Assembly (NCBI GenBank): GCA_900554415.1
Contig: USGU01000009.1
Location: 1-64,000 of the forward strand
DNA from: an uncultured Lachnospiraceae bacterium
GTDB taxonomy: Bacteria; Bacillota; Clostridia; Lachnospirales; Lachnospiraceae
DNA: 64,000 nucleotides
Direction: 5' to 3'
The notes under the pieces were generated by a model. It was not told where the DNA came from and made no database searches. It worked only from the letters and a program-made list of their open reading frames with translations. Positions within the stretch are counted from its first letter, which is position 1, and every line of letters begins with the position of its first letter. The translations under genes were made by a program, and so were the position numbers. Of the stretch, positions 51,328 through 60,211 are shown one piece after another.

Positions 51328-52282
51328 GAATATATATATAGGAGTTCTTGCGGTTGTATGTGCGATTCTGGTATGTGGAGTAGGCTATACCGTATGGAAA
51401 GATAAAAATCAGGATAAAGAAGTGACTTCATCCGTTTCTGATAATAAAGATATTACCTCAGATACTGTGGTCGTAGATGGTGTGGAATATCGTTTAAATA
51501 CCAATATACAGACCGTGCTGTTCATGGGAATTGATAAAGCGGCAAAGAGCGATATGGGTGGTCGTGCAGGTGAGAATGGGCAGAGCGACAGCTTGAATCT
51601 TCTGATAGTTGACAGAGAGACGAAGAAAGGGCAGATTCTGCAGATTTCCCGCGATGCCATGGTGGATATTGATATCTATTCTGCATCGGGTGAGAAGATG
51701 ATGTCGGAACCGGGACAGATTGCACTTCAGTATGCATATGGCGATGGGGAAGAAGAAAGCTGCCATCTCACTGCGGAAAAAGTTTCAGAACTTTTGTATG
51801 GAGTGAATGTGGATTCCTACCTTTCACTGACAATGGAAGGAATGGTGAAAGCAGCAGATGCAATTGGTGGTATCACAATGACCATACCGGAAGATTATAC
51901 TTGGATTGATTCGGCTTTTGAGGCAGGTGCAACAATTACTATGGATGGACAGACGGTAGAAAAATATGTGCGCTCCAGAGATACAGAGGTATTGGACAGT
52001 AATGTGCAGAGAATGCAGCGGCAGTCTCAGTTTATGGGAGCATTGATTAAAAAACTGCAGAGTATTAACGGAACTGGTAATTATTTGAACCTTTATCAAC
52101 AGATGGAACCATATATGACAACGAATATGACTGCAGACGAAATGAAAGCATTATCTGAATATGATATAGATACCAGTACCATTAGCGTTCCCGGTGAAGT
52201 GATTTTGAAGGATGGACATGCACAGTTTATCGTGGATAATGATGAATTACAAAAAATTATCCTCAAAATATTTTACAAATAG
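51317..52282 (+). CDS. LytR-CpsA-Psr (LCP) family glycopolymer ligase
   Basis: The 321-residue protein has an N-terminal membrane segment (about 5-25) and an extracytoplasmic LCP domain with TVLFMGIDKA, GQSDSLNLLIVDRETKK, ISRDAMVDIDIY, YVRSRDTEVLDSNVQRMQRQ, the arginines and aspartates that bind the lipid-pyrophosphate head. It transfers undecaprenyl-linked capsule or teichoic polymer to peptidoglycan. Its start overlaps the sortase stop by 11 bases, indicating coupling. Confidence 0.9.
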   Translation: MKNKNIYIGVLAVVCAILVCGVGYTVWKDKNQDKEVTSSVSDNKDITSDTVVVDGVEYRLNTNIQTVLFMGIDKAAKSDMGGRAGENGQSDSLNLLIVDRETKKGQILQISRDAMVDIDIYSASGEKMMSEPGQIALQYAYGDGEEESCHLTAEKVSELLYGVNVDSYLSLTMEGMVKAADAIGGITMTIPEDYTWIDSAFEAGATITMDGQTVEKYVRSRDTEVLDSNVQRMQRQSQFMGALIKKLQSINGTGNYLNLYQQMEPYMTTNMTADEMKALSEYDIDTSTISVPGEVILKDGHAQFIVDNDELQKIILKIFYK

Positions 52283-52300
52283 TAAGTAATGTGTTATAGT
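52272..52300 (+). promoter_or_regulatory. Internal promoter for the SPKTS wall protein gene
   Basis: TTTACA (52272-52277), 17 bases, extended -10 TGTTATAGT (-10 at 52295-52300). It overlaps the LCP stop and gives the next gene its own supply of transcript. Confidence 0.6.
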
Positions 52301-52362
52301 GTGTATGTTTAAAAACTTAGTTTTGCATTAAAGCAATAATATTAATAAGGAGGACGAGAGTC

Positions 52363-52944
52363 ATGAAATCGAGAATCATGAAGACTATCGGACTTGTGGC
52401 AGCTATGGTTGCTTGCGTTGGTATGACAGTATTTGCAGCACCAAGTCCATCTGCAAGCACTGTAGTAACAGGTGCTACAACAACTGCAAAAGATGCTAAG
52501 ATTATCATCAGCGAAGTTCCTGCTGAACATGCAAGTGCAGTGACAGAAATTAAGTCTGAAGCTGGACTTAAGAAGGCACTTGGTAATGATTTTAGTGCGA
52601 ACATGACAGTTGCAGATGTAGTGGAAGCTTCTATCGAAGGACCAGCTCCAACAGGAGAATTTGATATCACATTCAATGTGAAGGGTGTAACAGCATCTAC
52701 AAAAGGTCAGATTCTTCACTGGAATGGACAGGAATGGGAAAAGATTCCAACAAAGATGGGGGAAGGTACTATGACAGGTACATTCACTTCTTTGTCTCCA
52801 GTTGCATTCGTTGTTGATAAGACAACATTAGCTTCTGGTACAGCATCATCTCCAAAGACAAGCGCAGCAGCAGTTTCTGGTGTAGCAGTTCTTGGACTTG
52901 CAGCAGTTGCAGGTGCTTATGGTCTGAAAAAGAAAGAACGCTAA
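52363..52944 (+). CDS. Secreted wall protein with SPKTS sortase signal
   Basis: The 193-residue protein has a signal peptide ending in AAPSPS (cleavage near VFAA), a Ser/Thr/Ala-rich start, and a small domain (about 35-150) containing HWNGQEWEKIPTKM and LSPVAFVVDKT. It ends with a sorting signal: SPKTS near residue 163, a hydrophobic segment (VSGVAVLGLAAVAGAYG) and a KKKER tail. That is the usual layout for class B sortase substrates in gut Clostridia. It has a dedicated promoter and AAGGAGG RBS, implying high expression. No enzyme domain is recognised; it may be a wall-linked scaffold or adhesin. Confidence 0.8.
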   Translation: MKSRIMKTIGLVAAMVACVGMTVFAAPSPSASTVVTGATTTAKDAKIIISEVPAEHASAVTEIKSEAGLKKALGNDFSANMTVADVVEASIEGPAPTGEFDITFNVKGVTASTKGQILHWNGQEWEKIPTKMGEGTMTGTFTSLSPVAFVVDKTTLASGTASSPKTSAAAVSGVAVLGLAAVAGAYGLKKKER

Positions 52945-53035
52945 TCGGATTTGAATATCAGGATTAGAAGGAAGGCTCTTCTTTGTGGCGGATGATCCGA
53001 CAGAAGGAAGAGTTTTCTATTTACAGGAGAAGGAT

Positions 53036-53743
53036 ATGGATTTGGTTGATATCCATTGCCACATTTTGCCGATGGTGGACGATGGTCCGGGGTCGGTGGA
53101 AGAGGCGATTCGTGTTTTGATGGAAATGCGGAAGCAGGGCGTGAGGCATGCGATTGTTACGCCGCATTTTCGAAAAGAGATGTTTGAGCCTTCTATGAGA
53201 AGGGTATTGTATTCTTATAAGAAGATGAAAGAAATTGCCGGGGGGATGGGGATTACGCTTCGCCTCGGATGTGAATATTATAGAGATGAACAGATAGTAG
53301 AAGATTTTAATCATAAGCGGCGTCCGACGATGGCGGGCAGCAGGTATGTTCTGGTGGAGTTTTCGACGAACGATCTGTTTTCGGTTGTTCGGAATTACAT
53401 TTACGAGTTGACTGCGAAGGGATATCGGCCAGTCGTGGCACATGTGGAACGCTATTTTTGCTGCCAGGATTTGGAGAATGTGCAGGAACTGAAGGATCTG
53501 GGAGCGTTGATTCAGGTGAATGCCGGGTCTGTTTTAGGAGAAGACGGTAGGAAGATTCAGAAGTTCTGTCAGGAGCTTATGAATCGGAATCTGGTGGATT
53601 TTATTGGGTCAGATACGCATAATACAACAAGCCGAAAGCTGAATCTGGAAAAGTGTGCTTCCTATGTGACGAAGAAGATGGGGAAAGCTTATGCCAGAAG
53701 GATTTTCTATGAGAATCCATTAAGAATATGGAAAAACAGGTGA
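53036..53743 (+). CDS. CpsB/YwqE-type PHP-domain tyrosine phosphatase
   Basis: The 235-residue metal-dependent phosphatase opens with DLVDIHCHILPMVDDGPGS (metal ligands H7, H9) and has IVTPHFR, LGCEYY, VVAHVERY and FIGSDTHN, the PHP active-site set of CpsB/CapC/Wzb-like enzymes of Firmicutes. It dephosphorylates the tyrosine tail of CpsD, which lies 4 bases downstream. ATG 53036 follows CAGGAGAAGG; the frame is open upstream to 52985 but without a better site. Confidence 0.9.
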   Translation: MDLVDIHCHILPMVDDGPGSVEEAIRVLMEMRKQGVRHAIVTPHFRKEMFEPSMRRVLYSYKKMKEIAGGMGITLRLGCEYYRDEQIVEDFNHKRRPTMAGSRYVLVEFSTNDLFSVVRNYIYELTAKGYRPVVAHVERYFCCQDLENVQELKDLGALIQVNAGSVLGEDGRKIQKFCQELMNRNLVDFIGSDTHNTTSRKLNLEKCASYVTKKMGKAYARRIFYENPLRIWKNR

Positions 53744-53747
53744 ATAT

Positions 53748-54467
53748 ATGAAGAAGGTTAATATTACAATTGATAAGAAGACGTATGGAGTGCGGGAGTC
53801 GGTGAAGACCCTTCGCACGAATTTACGGTTTTGTGGGGACGATAAACAGGTGATTCTGATGACAAGTTGTCTTCCGGGAGAAGGAAAAACAGACACGTCG
53901 ATTGAACTTGCGAGATCAATCGCAGAGATGGGAAACAGTGTAGTGCTGGTAGATGCGGATATGAGAAAGTCTGTGATGGTATCCAGGCTACAGGCGACGA
54001 ATGTAGATAAGGGATTGTCCCATTTCTTGTCAGGTCAGTGTGTACTTGCGGATGCACTTGTTTCGACGAATATTCCGAAGATGCATTTGATGGTGGCGGG
54101 GCCTGCTGTGCCGAATCCGACTGAGCTTTTAGAAACGAAGCGTTTCCAGGGAATGATTGATTCTATGCGTAAGGTGTATGATTATATTATTATAGACTGC
54201 CCGCCACTGGGACTTGTGGTGGATGCTGCAATTGTTGCGAAGGAATGTGATGGTGCCATTCTTGTGGTAGAATCGGCTAAGACGAAGTACCGTCTGGCAC
54301 AGTCTGTCAAGGAGAAACTGGAATATACGGGTGTTCCGATACTTGGTGTGGTGCTGAATAAGGTGGAACGTAAGAAGAATTCTGGTTACTATAACAAGTA
54401 TTATGGCAAGGAATACAAGAAGGATAACTACGAGGGTTACTATTCATCGGTTGAGAAAAAGAAGTAG
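53748..54467 (+). CDS. CpsD-type bacterial tyrosine kinase (BY-kinase)
   Basis: The 239-residue cytosolic kinase has Walker A CLPGEGKTDTS (about 41-51), Walker A' VLVDADMRKS and Walker B YIIIDCPPLG. Its C-terminal tyrosine cluster (YYNKYYGKEYKKDNY and YYS, about 207-231) is the autophosphorylation tail. With the Wzz-like activator at 49807 and the CpsB phosphatase just upstream it forms the complete control circuit for polymer length and export. The transmembrane activator is a separate protein here, the Gram-positive arrangement. Confidence 0.93.
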   Translation: MKKVNITIDKKTYGVRESVKTLRTNLRFCGDDKQVILMTSCLPGEGKTDTSIELARSIAEMGNSVVLVDADMRKSVMVSRLQATNVDKGLSHFLSGQCVLADALVSTNIPKMHLMVAGPAVPNPTELLETKRFQGMIDSMRKVYDYIIIDCPPLGLVVDAAIVAKECDGAILVVESAKTKYRLAQSVKEKLEYTGVPILGVVLNKVERKKNSGYYNKYYGKEYKKDNYEGYYSSVEKKK

Positions 54468-54476
54468 GGTTATGTA

Positions 54477-54734
54477 ATGGAAGAGTTATATCGATTGATT
54501 GAGGAAAAGATCCGGTCATCTGGATATACAGGAATCGTTGACGGAGAAGCATTCTATCATGATGTCAGTGAAGAGGCGGATGATCAGGAGAATGGAACGT
54601 ATATGTTCTTGTTGAAGAAAAGTGATACCTTATCTTATAAGGGATGTATGGAGATTATGGATGATCAGTTTGATCTACATTATGTGGACATTCATGATGG
54701 AGACAAGGTATATCATGTAGATTTTGATGCATAA
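54477..54734 (+). CDS. Small acidic protein, unknown
   Basis: The 85-residue acidic protein (MEELYRLIEEKIRSSGYTGI to VYHVDFDA) has no signal peptide or membrane segment. It starts 9 bases after cpsD and is therefore the last gene of the capsule module. No family is recognised; a beta-rich C-terminal half is suggested by alternating hydrophobic residues. The RBS is weak (GTAGGG). Confidence 0.6.
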   Translation: MEELYRLIEEKIRSSGYTGIVDGEAFYHDVSEEADDQENGTYMFLLKKSDTLSYKGCMEIMDDQFDLHYVDIHDGDKVYHVDFDA

Positions 54735-54802
54735 TCACAAATAAAGAGATTGATAAGTATTTCATTAGATATGTTTGAGAATGGCATATAAGTAGAGAAA
54801 AT

Positions 54803-54848
54803 ATGGTGCATGTGAGCCCCTGAACTAACAGGGATTCACATGCACCAT
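54803..54848. terminator. Bidirectional hairpin between capsule module and CDF gene
   Basis: ATGGTGCATGTGA (54803-54815) pairs with TCACATGCACCAT (54836-54848), with an inner CCCTG/CAGGG stem. It includes the last codons of the CDF gene. T-rich sequence follows on both strands, only weakly. Confidence 0.6.
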
Positions 54849-55760
54849 TATATGTTTTACCTTTGGAAATTTTGTTTCGATGGAATCGTGTACGTGTTCA
54901 GCAATACTGTGTGATTCGTACAAGGTCATGTTGCCATCGGCTCCGATTTCAATATCAACATAGATTTTGTTTCCAAAGACGCGGGTCTGCAGAAAGTCTA
55001 CCTGTATGACACCGTTCTGGTCGAGTGCACATGTGCGAATGGCCTCTTCTGTAGAAGCATCGCAGGAATGGTCAACCATTTTGCTGATGGCATCCAGAAA
55101 GATGTCGATGGCAGCCTTTACGATAAAGATACAGATGACTTCGCTGGCAATGGGATCCAAAATCGGGAAACCGAGGCGGGCTCCAGCAATACCGATTAAT
55201 GCACCTATGGAGGAGAGCGCGTCACTTCGGTGATGCCATGCATCTGCCATGAGTGCACTGGAGTCAATTTTTTGTGCATTTATCTTTGTGTACCAATACA
55301 TGGCTTCTTTTGCCAAAATGGAGATAATGGCAGCAATCAGGGCAAGAACACCAGGAATAGTGAGGGACACATAATTACCGCCAAATATATTTTTCGCAGC
55401 CTGAATACCAATGAAGAGTCCGGTGATAAACAGAACAACGGATAAGATAATGGCGGCAACGCATTCGAAGCGTTCGTGTCCATAGGGGTGTTCTTTGTCA
55501 GATTCCCGTGAGGATACTTTGACACCGATGATGACGATAATACTGCTGAATACATCCGAAGCAGAGTGGACAGCATCACTGATCATAGCACCGGAATGCG
55601 CCAGAAGTCCGGCTAATAATTTAAAGGCAGATAGAAGCAGGTTGCCGAGAATGCTGACTATAGTGACGCGGGTGGCTGTTTGCTCGAAATGATTGCTTTT
55701 TTTCGGGTGATTTGGTTTTTCTGGATGTTTTGATTTCTCCAGAACATTTGATTTTTCCAT
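54825..55760 (-). CDS. Cation diffusion facilitator (CDF) metal exporter
   Basis: The 311-residue protein has about six membrane segments (from residue 35) and the CDF metal sites SDAVHSASD and DAWHHRSD. A cytosolic C-terminal domain (about 225-311) follows with IQVDFLQTRVFGNKIYVDIEI and the final KHIMVHVNPC. It exports divalent metals such as Zn, Co, Ni or Mn in exchange for protons. The N-terminal tail has small Lys/Pro/His repeats (KHPEKPNHPKKSNH) that might bind metal. ATG 55760 follows AGGAGG; the frame extends to 55796 without an RBS. A probable NiCo riboswitch in the leader points to Co/Ni. Confidence 0.92.
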   Translation of the reverse strand: MEKSNVLEKSKHPEKPNHPKKSNHFEQTATRVTIVSILGNLLLSAFKLLAGLLAHSGAMISDAVHSASDVFSSIIVIIGVKVSSRESDKEHPYGHERFECVAAIILSVVLFITGLFIGIQAAKNIFGGNYVSLTIPGVLALIAAIISILAKEAMYWYTKINAQKIDSSALMADAWHHRSDALSSIGALIGIAGARLGFPILDPIASEVICIFIVKAAIDIFLDAISKMVDHSCDASTEEAIRTCALDQNGVIQVDFLQTRVFGNKIYVDIEIGADGNMTLYESHSIAEHVHDSIETKFPKVKHIMVHVNPC

Positions 55761-55813
55761 AAGTAATAACCTCCTGAGATAATTGTGGATATGCACATGC
55801 TTACTGGAAAAGG

Positions 55814-55932
55814 TAAAAAAAGCACCCGTGGTTCCAGTAATAGCAACTACTGTCCCATGGATGTGTCATCCACTGTCACGGAAGTGACCCGGCTCCGGAA
55901 GAAGTACTTTCCGGCCTGTTCAGTTTGTACTG
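55814..55932 (-). ncRNA. Probable NiCo (czcD-type) riboswitch with terminator, upstream of the CDF gene
   Basis: The minus-strand leader folds into a four-way junction. P1 is CAGTACAAACTG (55932-55921) with CAGTAGTTG..TACTG (55852-55835). Three hairpins sit inside: CCGGAA/TTCCGG, GTCAC-TTCC-GTGAC and TGGATG-ACA-CATCCA. The junction carries GAACAGG, AGCCGGG, GACAG and ATGGGACAG, like the NiCo motif. A run of seven T (55821-55815) follows a GGTGC, as expected for the terminator. Context (CDF exporter) agrees. Identification is from remembered consensus; a covariance search is needed. Confidence 0.7.
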
Positions 55933-55965
55933 TAGATAAAATATGCAGTGCAAATATTAAAAATG

Positions 55966-55994
55966 ATTATCTCAGAGGAATTATAAAAAGTCAA
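55966..55994 (-). promoter_or_regulatory. Promoter of the CDF transcript
   Basis: Minus-strand TTGACT (55989-55994), 17 bases, GATAAT (55966-55971), placed about 30 bases before the riboswitch aptamer. Confidence 0.65.
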
Positions 55995-56034
55995 GACAAA
56001 CAGTGATTAGGAGAAAAAAACGGAGAAAAATAGG

Positions 56035-56078
56035 AGAGCTGTTGAACTACAGATGATTCATTGTGGTTCGACAGCTCT
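56035..56078 (-). terminator. Terminator after the oligoendopeptidase gene
   Basis: AGAGCTGTTGAAC and GTTCGACAGCTCT form a 13-position stem; on the minus strand CCTATTTTTCTCC follows. Confidence 0.65.
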
Positions 56079-56126
56079 TTGTTGTTTTGCGTTTATAGTA
56101 GAAGGACAGAGATTAGATGCAAGATT

Positions 56127-57818
56127 TTACAGTCTGTGAGCTTCCAGCCATTTGCTGGCTTTTTCGCATACATTTTTCAGGCAGGTTTCTTCAAACGGGC
56201 TGTCCAGTCCGGCATTTCCCAAAAGTTTTGTGAATACCTCGCTTCCGCCCTGAACTGTGTACTTCATATAGGTTTTCCATGCTTCTTCACGGTTTTCCTG
56301 AATTCTTGCCCAGAACTGAAGAGAAACGGTCTGCGCCAGACAGTAGTCAATATAGTAAAATGGACTACTGTAAATGTGGTGCTGTCTCTGCCAGCCTTCT
56401 CCTTCACTGTAGAATGGAATTTCTCCGTCCAGCTTCATCCATGGCATATAGATGCCGAGCAGTTCTTTCCAGACGGCATGGCGTCCGGCAGGAGTTAAAT
56501 CTGGCTTTTCATATACAACGTGCTGGAAATGGTCTACCATGGTTCCGTATGGAATAAAGGTAAGCGCTCCTGCCAGATGGCTGTATAAGAATTTATCTGC
56601 GTCTGCTCCAAAGAAATCTTTTGCCCAAGGCTCCGCAAAGAATTCCATGGACATGGAGTGTACCTCGCAGGCTTCCAGTGAAGGCCATACAGTAGAAAAG
56701 GGAACGCGGCTCCGGTTGGTGTAAGCGGCAAATGCGTGCCCGGCTTCGTGTGTAATGACTTCTACATCTCCTTGTGTGCCATTAAAGTTCGCAAAGATAA
56801 ATGGGACTTCATAATCAGCCAGTGAGGTGCAGTAGCCACCGCTTGCTTTGCCTTCTGTAGAAAGAACATCCATCAGTTTCATATCCAGCATGGTGTGGAA
56901 AAATTCACTGGTTTCCGGTGAAAGTTCATCGTAGAATTTACGTCCGGCTGCAATGGTATCATCGAAGCTTCCTGCGGGTTTAGGATTACCGGTGCGGAAC
57001 TGGAGAGCGTTATCCGCAAAACTCATCGGATATTCCTTTCCAAGGCGCTCAGCCTGTCTTTTATAAATAGAATCTGCCACAGGAACCAGATATGTTACAA
57101 CGGCCTGACGGAATTTCGCCACATCTTCCTTTGTATAGCAGTTACGCATCATACGGTAATATCCCAGCTCTGTATATCCATCGTAGCCTAATTTGCGTCC
57201 CATCTTATCACGGAGATGGACTAGCTTATCATAGATGGTATCCAGTTTTTCCTGATTTTCCTTATACCAGTTTCCTTCCGCCTTCCATGCAGCTAAGCGG
57301 CGGGCGTCGTCCGGGTCATTCTTTAATGGAGTAAGCTGACTCAAGGTGTAAGTCTTTCCTTCAAATGGAATCTGGGCAGAGGCCAGAAGTTTTTCGTATT
57401 CATTTGTCAGATTGTTTTCTTCTGTCATATCGTCAATGATTTCAGGAGAGAACTGCTTCAATTCGATTTCTGCATTTAAGAAGGTTACATTGCCGAATTC
57501 AGAGGCGAAATCTGCACGGAATGGAGACTGCAATAAGGCAATGGTCCATTTCTGGTCATATTCATTTAACTGAGGTCCGGCACTGTTCCAAAACTGCATT
57601 TCCTCATCATAAAAGGTATCGCGTGTATCGATGGTATGGCGGATATTAGCAAGGTTGGAAAGCGTGCTGATGTGACGGTCCAGCTTATCTTTTTCAAGAA
57701 AGATTTCTTTTGCTTCCTTATAATCAGCGGCTTTGGAAAGACGGTCTGTAAGGGCTGCAATCTGCGCCTTCAGATCATCCAAGTCAGGACGTTGATATTT
57801 CATATCTGAAAAATTCAT
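56127..57818 (-). CDS. M3-family oligoendopeptidase (PepF-like)
   Basis: The 563-residue cytosolic zinc peptidase has the HEAGH active site (357-361, in VEVITHEAGHAFAAYTNRS) and the downstream Glu in SLEACEVHSMSMEFF. Length and the helical N-terminal half fit the M3B oligoendopeptidase group that degrades short peptides. It stands alone, divergent from the liv operon whose products import amino acids; the two share the intergenic region 57819-58040. RBS AGGAGG. Whether peptides or signalling peptides are substrates cannot be told. Confidence 0.93.
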   Translation of the reverse strand: MNFSDMKYQRPDLDDLKAQIAALTDRLSKAADYKEAKEIFLEKDKLDRHISTLSNLANIRHTIDTRDTFYDEEMQFWNSAGPQLNEYDQKWTIALLQSPFRADFASEFGNVTFLNAEIELKQFSPEIIDDMTEENNLTNEYEKLLASAQIPFEGKTYTLSQLTPLKNDPDDARRLAAWKAEGNWYKENQEKLDTIYDKLVHLRDKMGRKLGYDGYTELGYYRMMRNCYTKEDVAKFRQAVVTYLVPVADSIYKRQAERLGKEYPMSFADNALQFRTGNPKPAGSFDDTIAAGRKFYDELSPETSEFFHTMLDMKLMDVLSTEGKASGGYCTSLADYEVPFIFANFNGTQGDVEVITHEAGHAFAAYTNRSRVPFSTVWPSLEACEVHSMSMEFFAEPWAKDFFGADADKFLYSHLAGALTFIPYGTMVDHFQHVVYEKPDLTPAGRHAVWKELLGIYMPWMKLDGEIPFYSEGEGWQRQHHIYSSPFYYIDYCLAQTVSLQFWARIQENREEAWKTYMKYTVQGGSEVFTKLLGNAGLDSPFEETCLKNVCEKASKWLEAHRL

Positions 57819-57867
57819 GGTTAAAATACCTCCTTCATTTTACATGAAAATATAGTTCTTATTATGT

Positions 57868-57896
57868 AGTATATCGGATTTGTATGGTATACGCAA
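57868..57896 (-). promoter_or_regulatory. Promoter of the oligoendopeptidase gene
   Basis: Minus-strand TTGCGT (57891-57896), 17 bases, TATACT (57868-57873). Confidence 0.6.
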
Positions 57897-57975
57897 GGTG
57901 GGTTTGGATAGAACGATTGATGTTTTTTAACTAGCAATTTCACGTGGTAAAGTGTTACAATGATAAGAAACATCA

Positions 57976-58004
57976 TTGTTTTTGATGAAAAATTATTGTA
58001 GTAT
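57976..58004 (+). promoter_or_regulatory. Promoter of the liv operon
   Basis: TTGTTT (57976-57981), 17 bases, TAGTAT (57999-58004), with a 37-base leader to the first gene. Confidence 0.5.
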
Positions 58005-58040
58005 ACCAACATAGCTTTTTTAGACAGGGAGGAACAAATT

Positions 58041-59216
58041 ATGAAGAAGAGATTTTTAAGCATGTCATTAGTAGTAGCAATGGCTGCTGTAGCTATGACA
58101 GGATGTGGCGGTAACTCCGGCTCATCAGATAAAAGTGGAGATGCAGACACAATCAAGATTGGTGGTATGGGACCAATCACAGGTGGAGCTGCTTATTATG
58201 GAACAGAAGTAAAACAGGGTTCGCAGATTGCCATTGATGAAATCAATGAAGCAGGCGGAATCAACGGAATGAAGATTGAATATAATTTCCAGGATGATGA
58301 AGCAGATGCAGAAAAGGCAGTCAACGCTTACAATACATTAAAGGACTGGGGCGTACAGATAATGGTTGGTGCTACTACATCAGATGCAACTATTTCTTTG
58401 GAAGCAGAGACAGCTGCTGACAACGTATTTCAGATTACACCATCTGGTTCATCTGTAGATTGTGTAACAAGCCCGAACGCATATCAGGTTTGCTTCTCAG
58501 ACCCGAACCAGGGTATTGCTTCTGCTCAGTACATAGCAGACAATAAACTTGCAACAAAGGTTGCTGTAATCTATGACAGCTCAAACTCATACTCATCAGG
58601 TATCTATGAAAACTTTGCAAAGAAAGCAAAAGAAGAAGGACTTGATATCGTATCTACTGGAGCATTTACAGCAAGCAATAATACAGACTTCAGCGTACAG
58701 TTACAGGATGCTAAGAACAATGGCGCAGAATTGGTATTCTTACCGGTTTACTATCAGCAGGCATGCATCATTTTAAAACAGGCTTCTGATATGCAGTACG
58801 CACCAACATTTTTCGGATGTGACGGATTAGACGGTATCCTTGGAGTAGATGGATTTGATAAATCTCTTGCAGAAGGCGTTATGTTATTAACACCATTCGC
58901 AGCAGATGACATGGCACAGTCTACACAGGATTTCGTAGCAAAATATGAAAAAGCTTATGGATCAACACCAAGCCAGTTTGCAGCAGATGCATACGATGCA
59001 GTTTATACAGTAAAGGCAGCAGCAGAAGCAGCAGAAATTACAGGTGATATGTCAGCTTCCGATATCTGCGATGCACTTGTGGAACAGATGAAGACCATCG
59101 AAGTAGATGCTATTACATCAAAAGAAGGCGTTCCAATGAAATGGGATGAAAACGGAATGGTTGACAAAGCTCCAAAAGCTGTTATTATCACAGATGGTGC
59201 ATACAAAGCAATGTAA
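58041..59216 (+). CDS. livJ: Branched-chain amino acid-type ABC transporter substrate-binding lipoprotein
   Basis: The 391-residue lipoprotein has a lipobox MTGC (near residue 22) and the Peripla_BP_6 fold: IKIGGMGPITGGAAYYGTEV, GSQIAIDEINEAGGINGMKI, VGATTSDATI, VFLPVYYQQACIIL. It captures Leu/Ile/Val or related amino acids at the outer membrane face and delivers them to LivHM. First gene of a complete operon; RBS AGGGAGGAA. A partial terminator follows, which would keep this protein in excess over the membrane parts. Exact ligand unproven. Confidence 0.93.
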   Translation: MKKRFLSMSLVVAMAAVAMTGCGGNSGSSDKSGDADTIKIGGMGPITGGAAYYGTEVKQGSQIAIDEINEAGGINGMKIEYNFQDDEADAEKAVNAYNTLKDWGVQIMVGATTSDATISLEAETAADNVFQITPSGSSVDCVTSPNAYQVCFSDPNQGIASAQYIADNKLATKVAVIYDSSNSYSSGIYENFAKKAKEEGLDIVSTGAFTASNNTDFSVQLQDAKNNGAELVFLPVYYQQACIILKQASDMQYAPTFFGCDGLDGILGVDGFDKSLAEGVMLLTPFAADDMAQSTQDFVAKYEKAYGSTPSQFAADAYDAVYTVKAAAEAAEITGDMSASDICDALVEQMKTIEVDAITSKEGVPMKWDENGMVDKAPKAVIITDGAYKAM

Positions 59217-59245
59217 TCAATCACAACAATCTAAGTTTTTTCTTT

Positions 59246-59275
59246 GGGGGTTGTCTTAAGACAACTCCCATTTTT
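59246..59275 (+). terminator. Partial terminator between livJ and livH
   Basis: GGGGGTTGTC and GACAACTCCC pair (one G-T) around TTAA, followed by ATTTTT. It is suited to limited read-through into the permease genes. Confidence 0.7.
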
Positions 59276-59320
59276 CAATAAAAGATAACATGAGGAAAAG
59301 GAAGAGAAAGAGGTGTTGAA

Positions 59321-60202
59321 ATGGGATTTTTATCTTATTTAATCAGTGGAGTCAGTCTTGGAAGCGTCTATGCACTGATTGCGCTTGGATATACCATGGT
59401 TTATGGAATTGCAAAGATGCTGAACTTTGCTCATGGTGATATCATTATGGTCGGCAGTTATGTAATCTTTACCGCAACAACAATGGCAGGAATTCCGGTT
59501 CCGGTTGCAATTCTGGCTTCTATTATAATATGTACCGTATTAGGTGTGGTAATTGAAGGAATTGCATATCGTCCGCTTAGAGGGACATCGTCCCTTGCTG
59601 TATTGATCACCGCAATTGGTGTCAGCTATTTTCTGCAGAATGCAGTACAGATTATTTATGGAGCAAATGCAAAATCTTTCAAATCAGTCGTTCCGTTAAA
59701 GGCAGTTAAACTGGCAGGCGGCGAGCTGGTTATTTCAGGAGAAACCATTGTAACCATTATTTCCTGCGTTGTCATTATGGTTGCACTGAATACGTTTGTA
59801 AATAAAACAAAGACCGGTCATGCCATGCTTGCAGTAGCTGAAGACCGTCAGGCGGCAGAACTGATGGGAATTAATGTAAATAAGACCATTTCCCTTACTT
59901 TCGCAATTGGTTCCGGACTTGCAGCAGTAGCTGGTATGCTGCTTTGTTCTGCTTATCCGAACCTTACACCAACAACTGGTGCTATGCCTGGTATTAAAGC
60001 ATTTACCGCAGCGGTATTTGGCGGAATCGGTTCTATTCCGGGTGCGTTGATTGGTGGAATCTTGCTTGGAATCATTGAAATCTTAAGCAAAGCCTACATA
60101 TCTACCCAGCTTGCAGATGCAATCGTATTTGCAGTGCTGATTATAGTATTGCTTGTGAAACCTACGGGTATTCTTGGAAAGAAAATCAGTGAGAAAGTGT
60201 AG
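59321..60202 (+). CDS. livH: Branched-chain amino acid ABC transporter permease LivH
   Basis: The 293-residue integral membrane protein has about eight segments and the LivH signatures SGVSLGSVYALIALGYTMVY, LNFAHGDIIMVGSY, GINVNKTISLTFAIGSGLAA and FTAAVFGGIGSIPGALIGG. It forms the import channel with LivM and is energised by LivGF. Length is normal. RBS GAAAGAGG. Confidence 0.95.
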   Translation: MGFLSYLISGVSLGSVYALIALGYTMVYGIAKMLNFAHGDIIMVGSYVIFTATTMAGIPVPVAILASIIICTVLGVVIEGIAYRPLRGTSSLAVLITAIGVSYFLQNAVQIIYGANAKSFKSVVPLKAVKLAGGELVISGETIVTIISCVVIMVALNTFVNKTKTGHAMLAVAEDRQAAELMGINVNKTISLTFAIGSGLAAVAGMLLCSAYPNLTPTTGAMPGIKAFTAAVFGGIGSIPGALIGGILLGIIEILSKAYISTQLADAIVFAVLIIVLLVKPTGILGKKISEKV

Positions 60203-60211
60203 GTGGAGAAG

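Noticed and set aside
53237..53245. G6 run in the CpsB gene as a further phase-variation site
   Set aside because: Six G encoding Gly-Gly in an intact, conserved frame is within chance expectation; also the G6 at 39289-39294.
55785..56006. 73-codon plus-strand ORF with several cysteines
   Set aside because: It is antisense to the riboswitch leader of the CDF gene, and its apparent pattern comes from the RNA stems.
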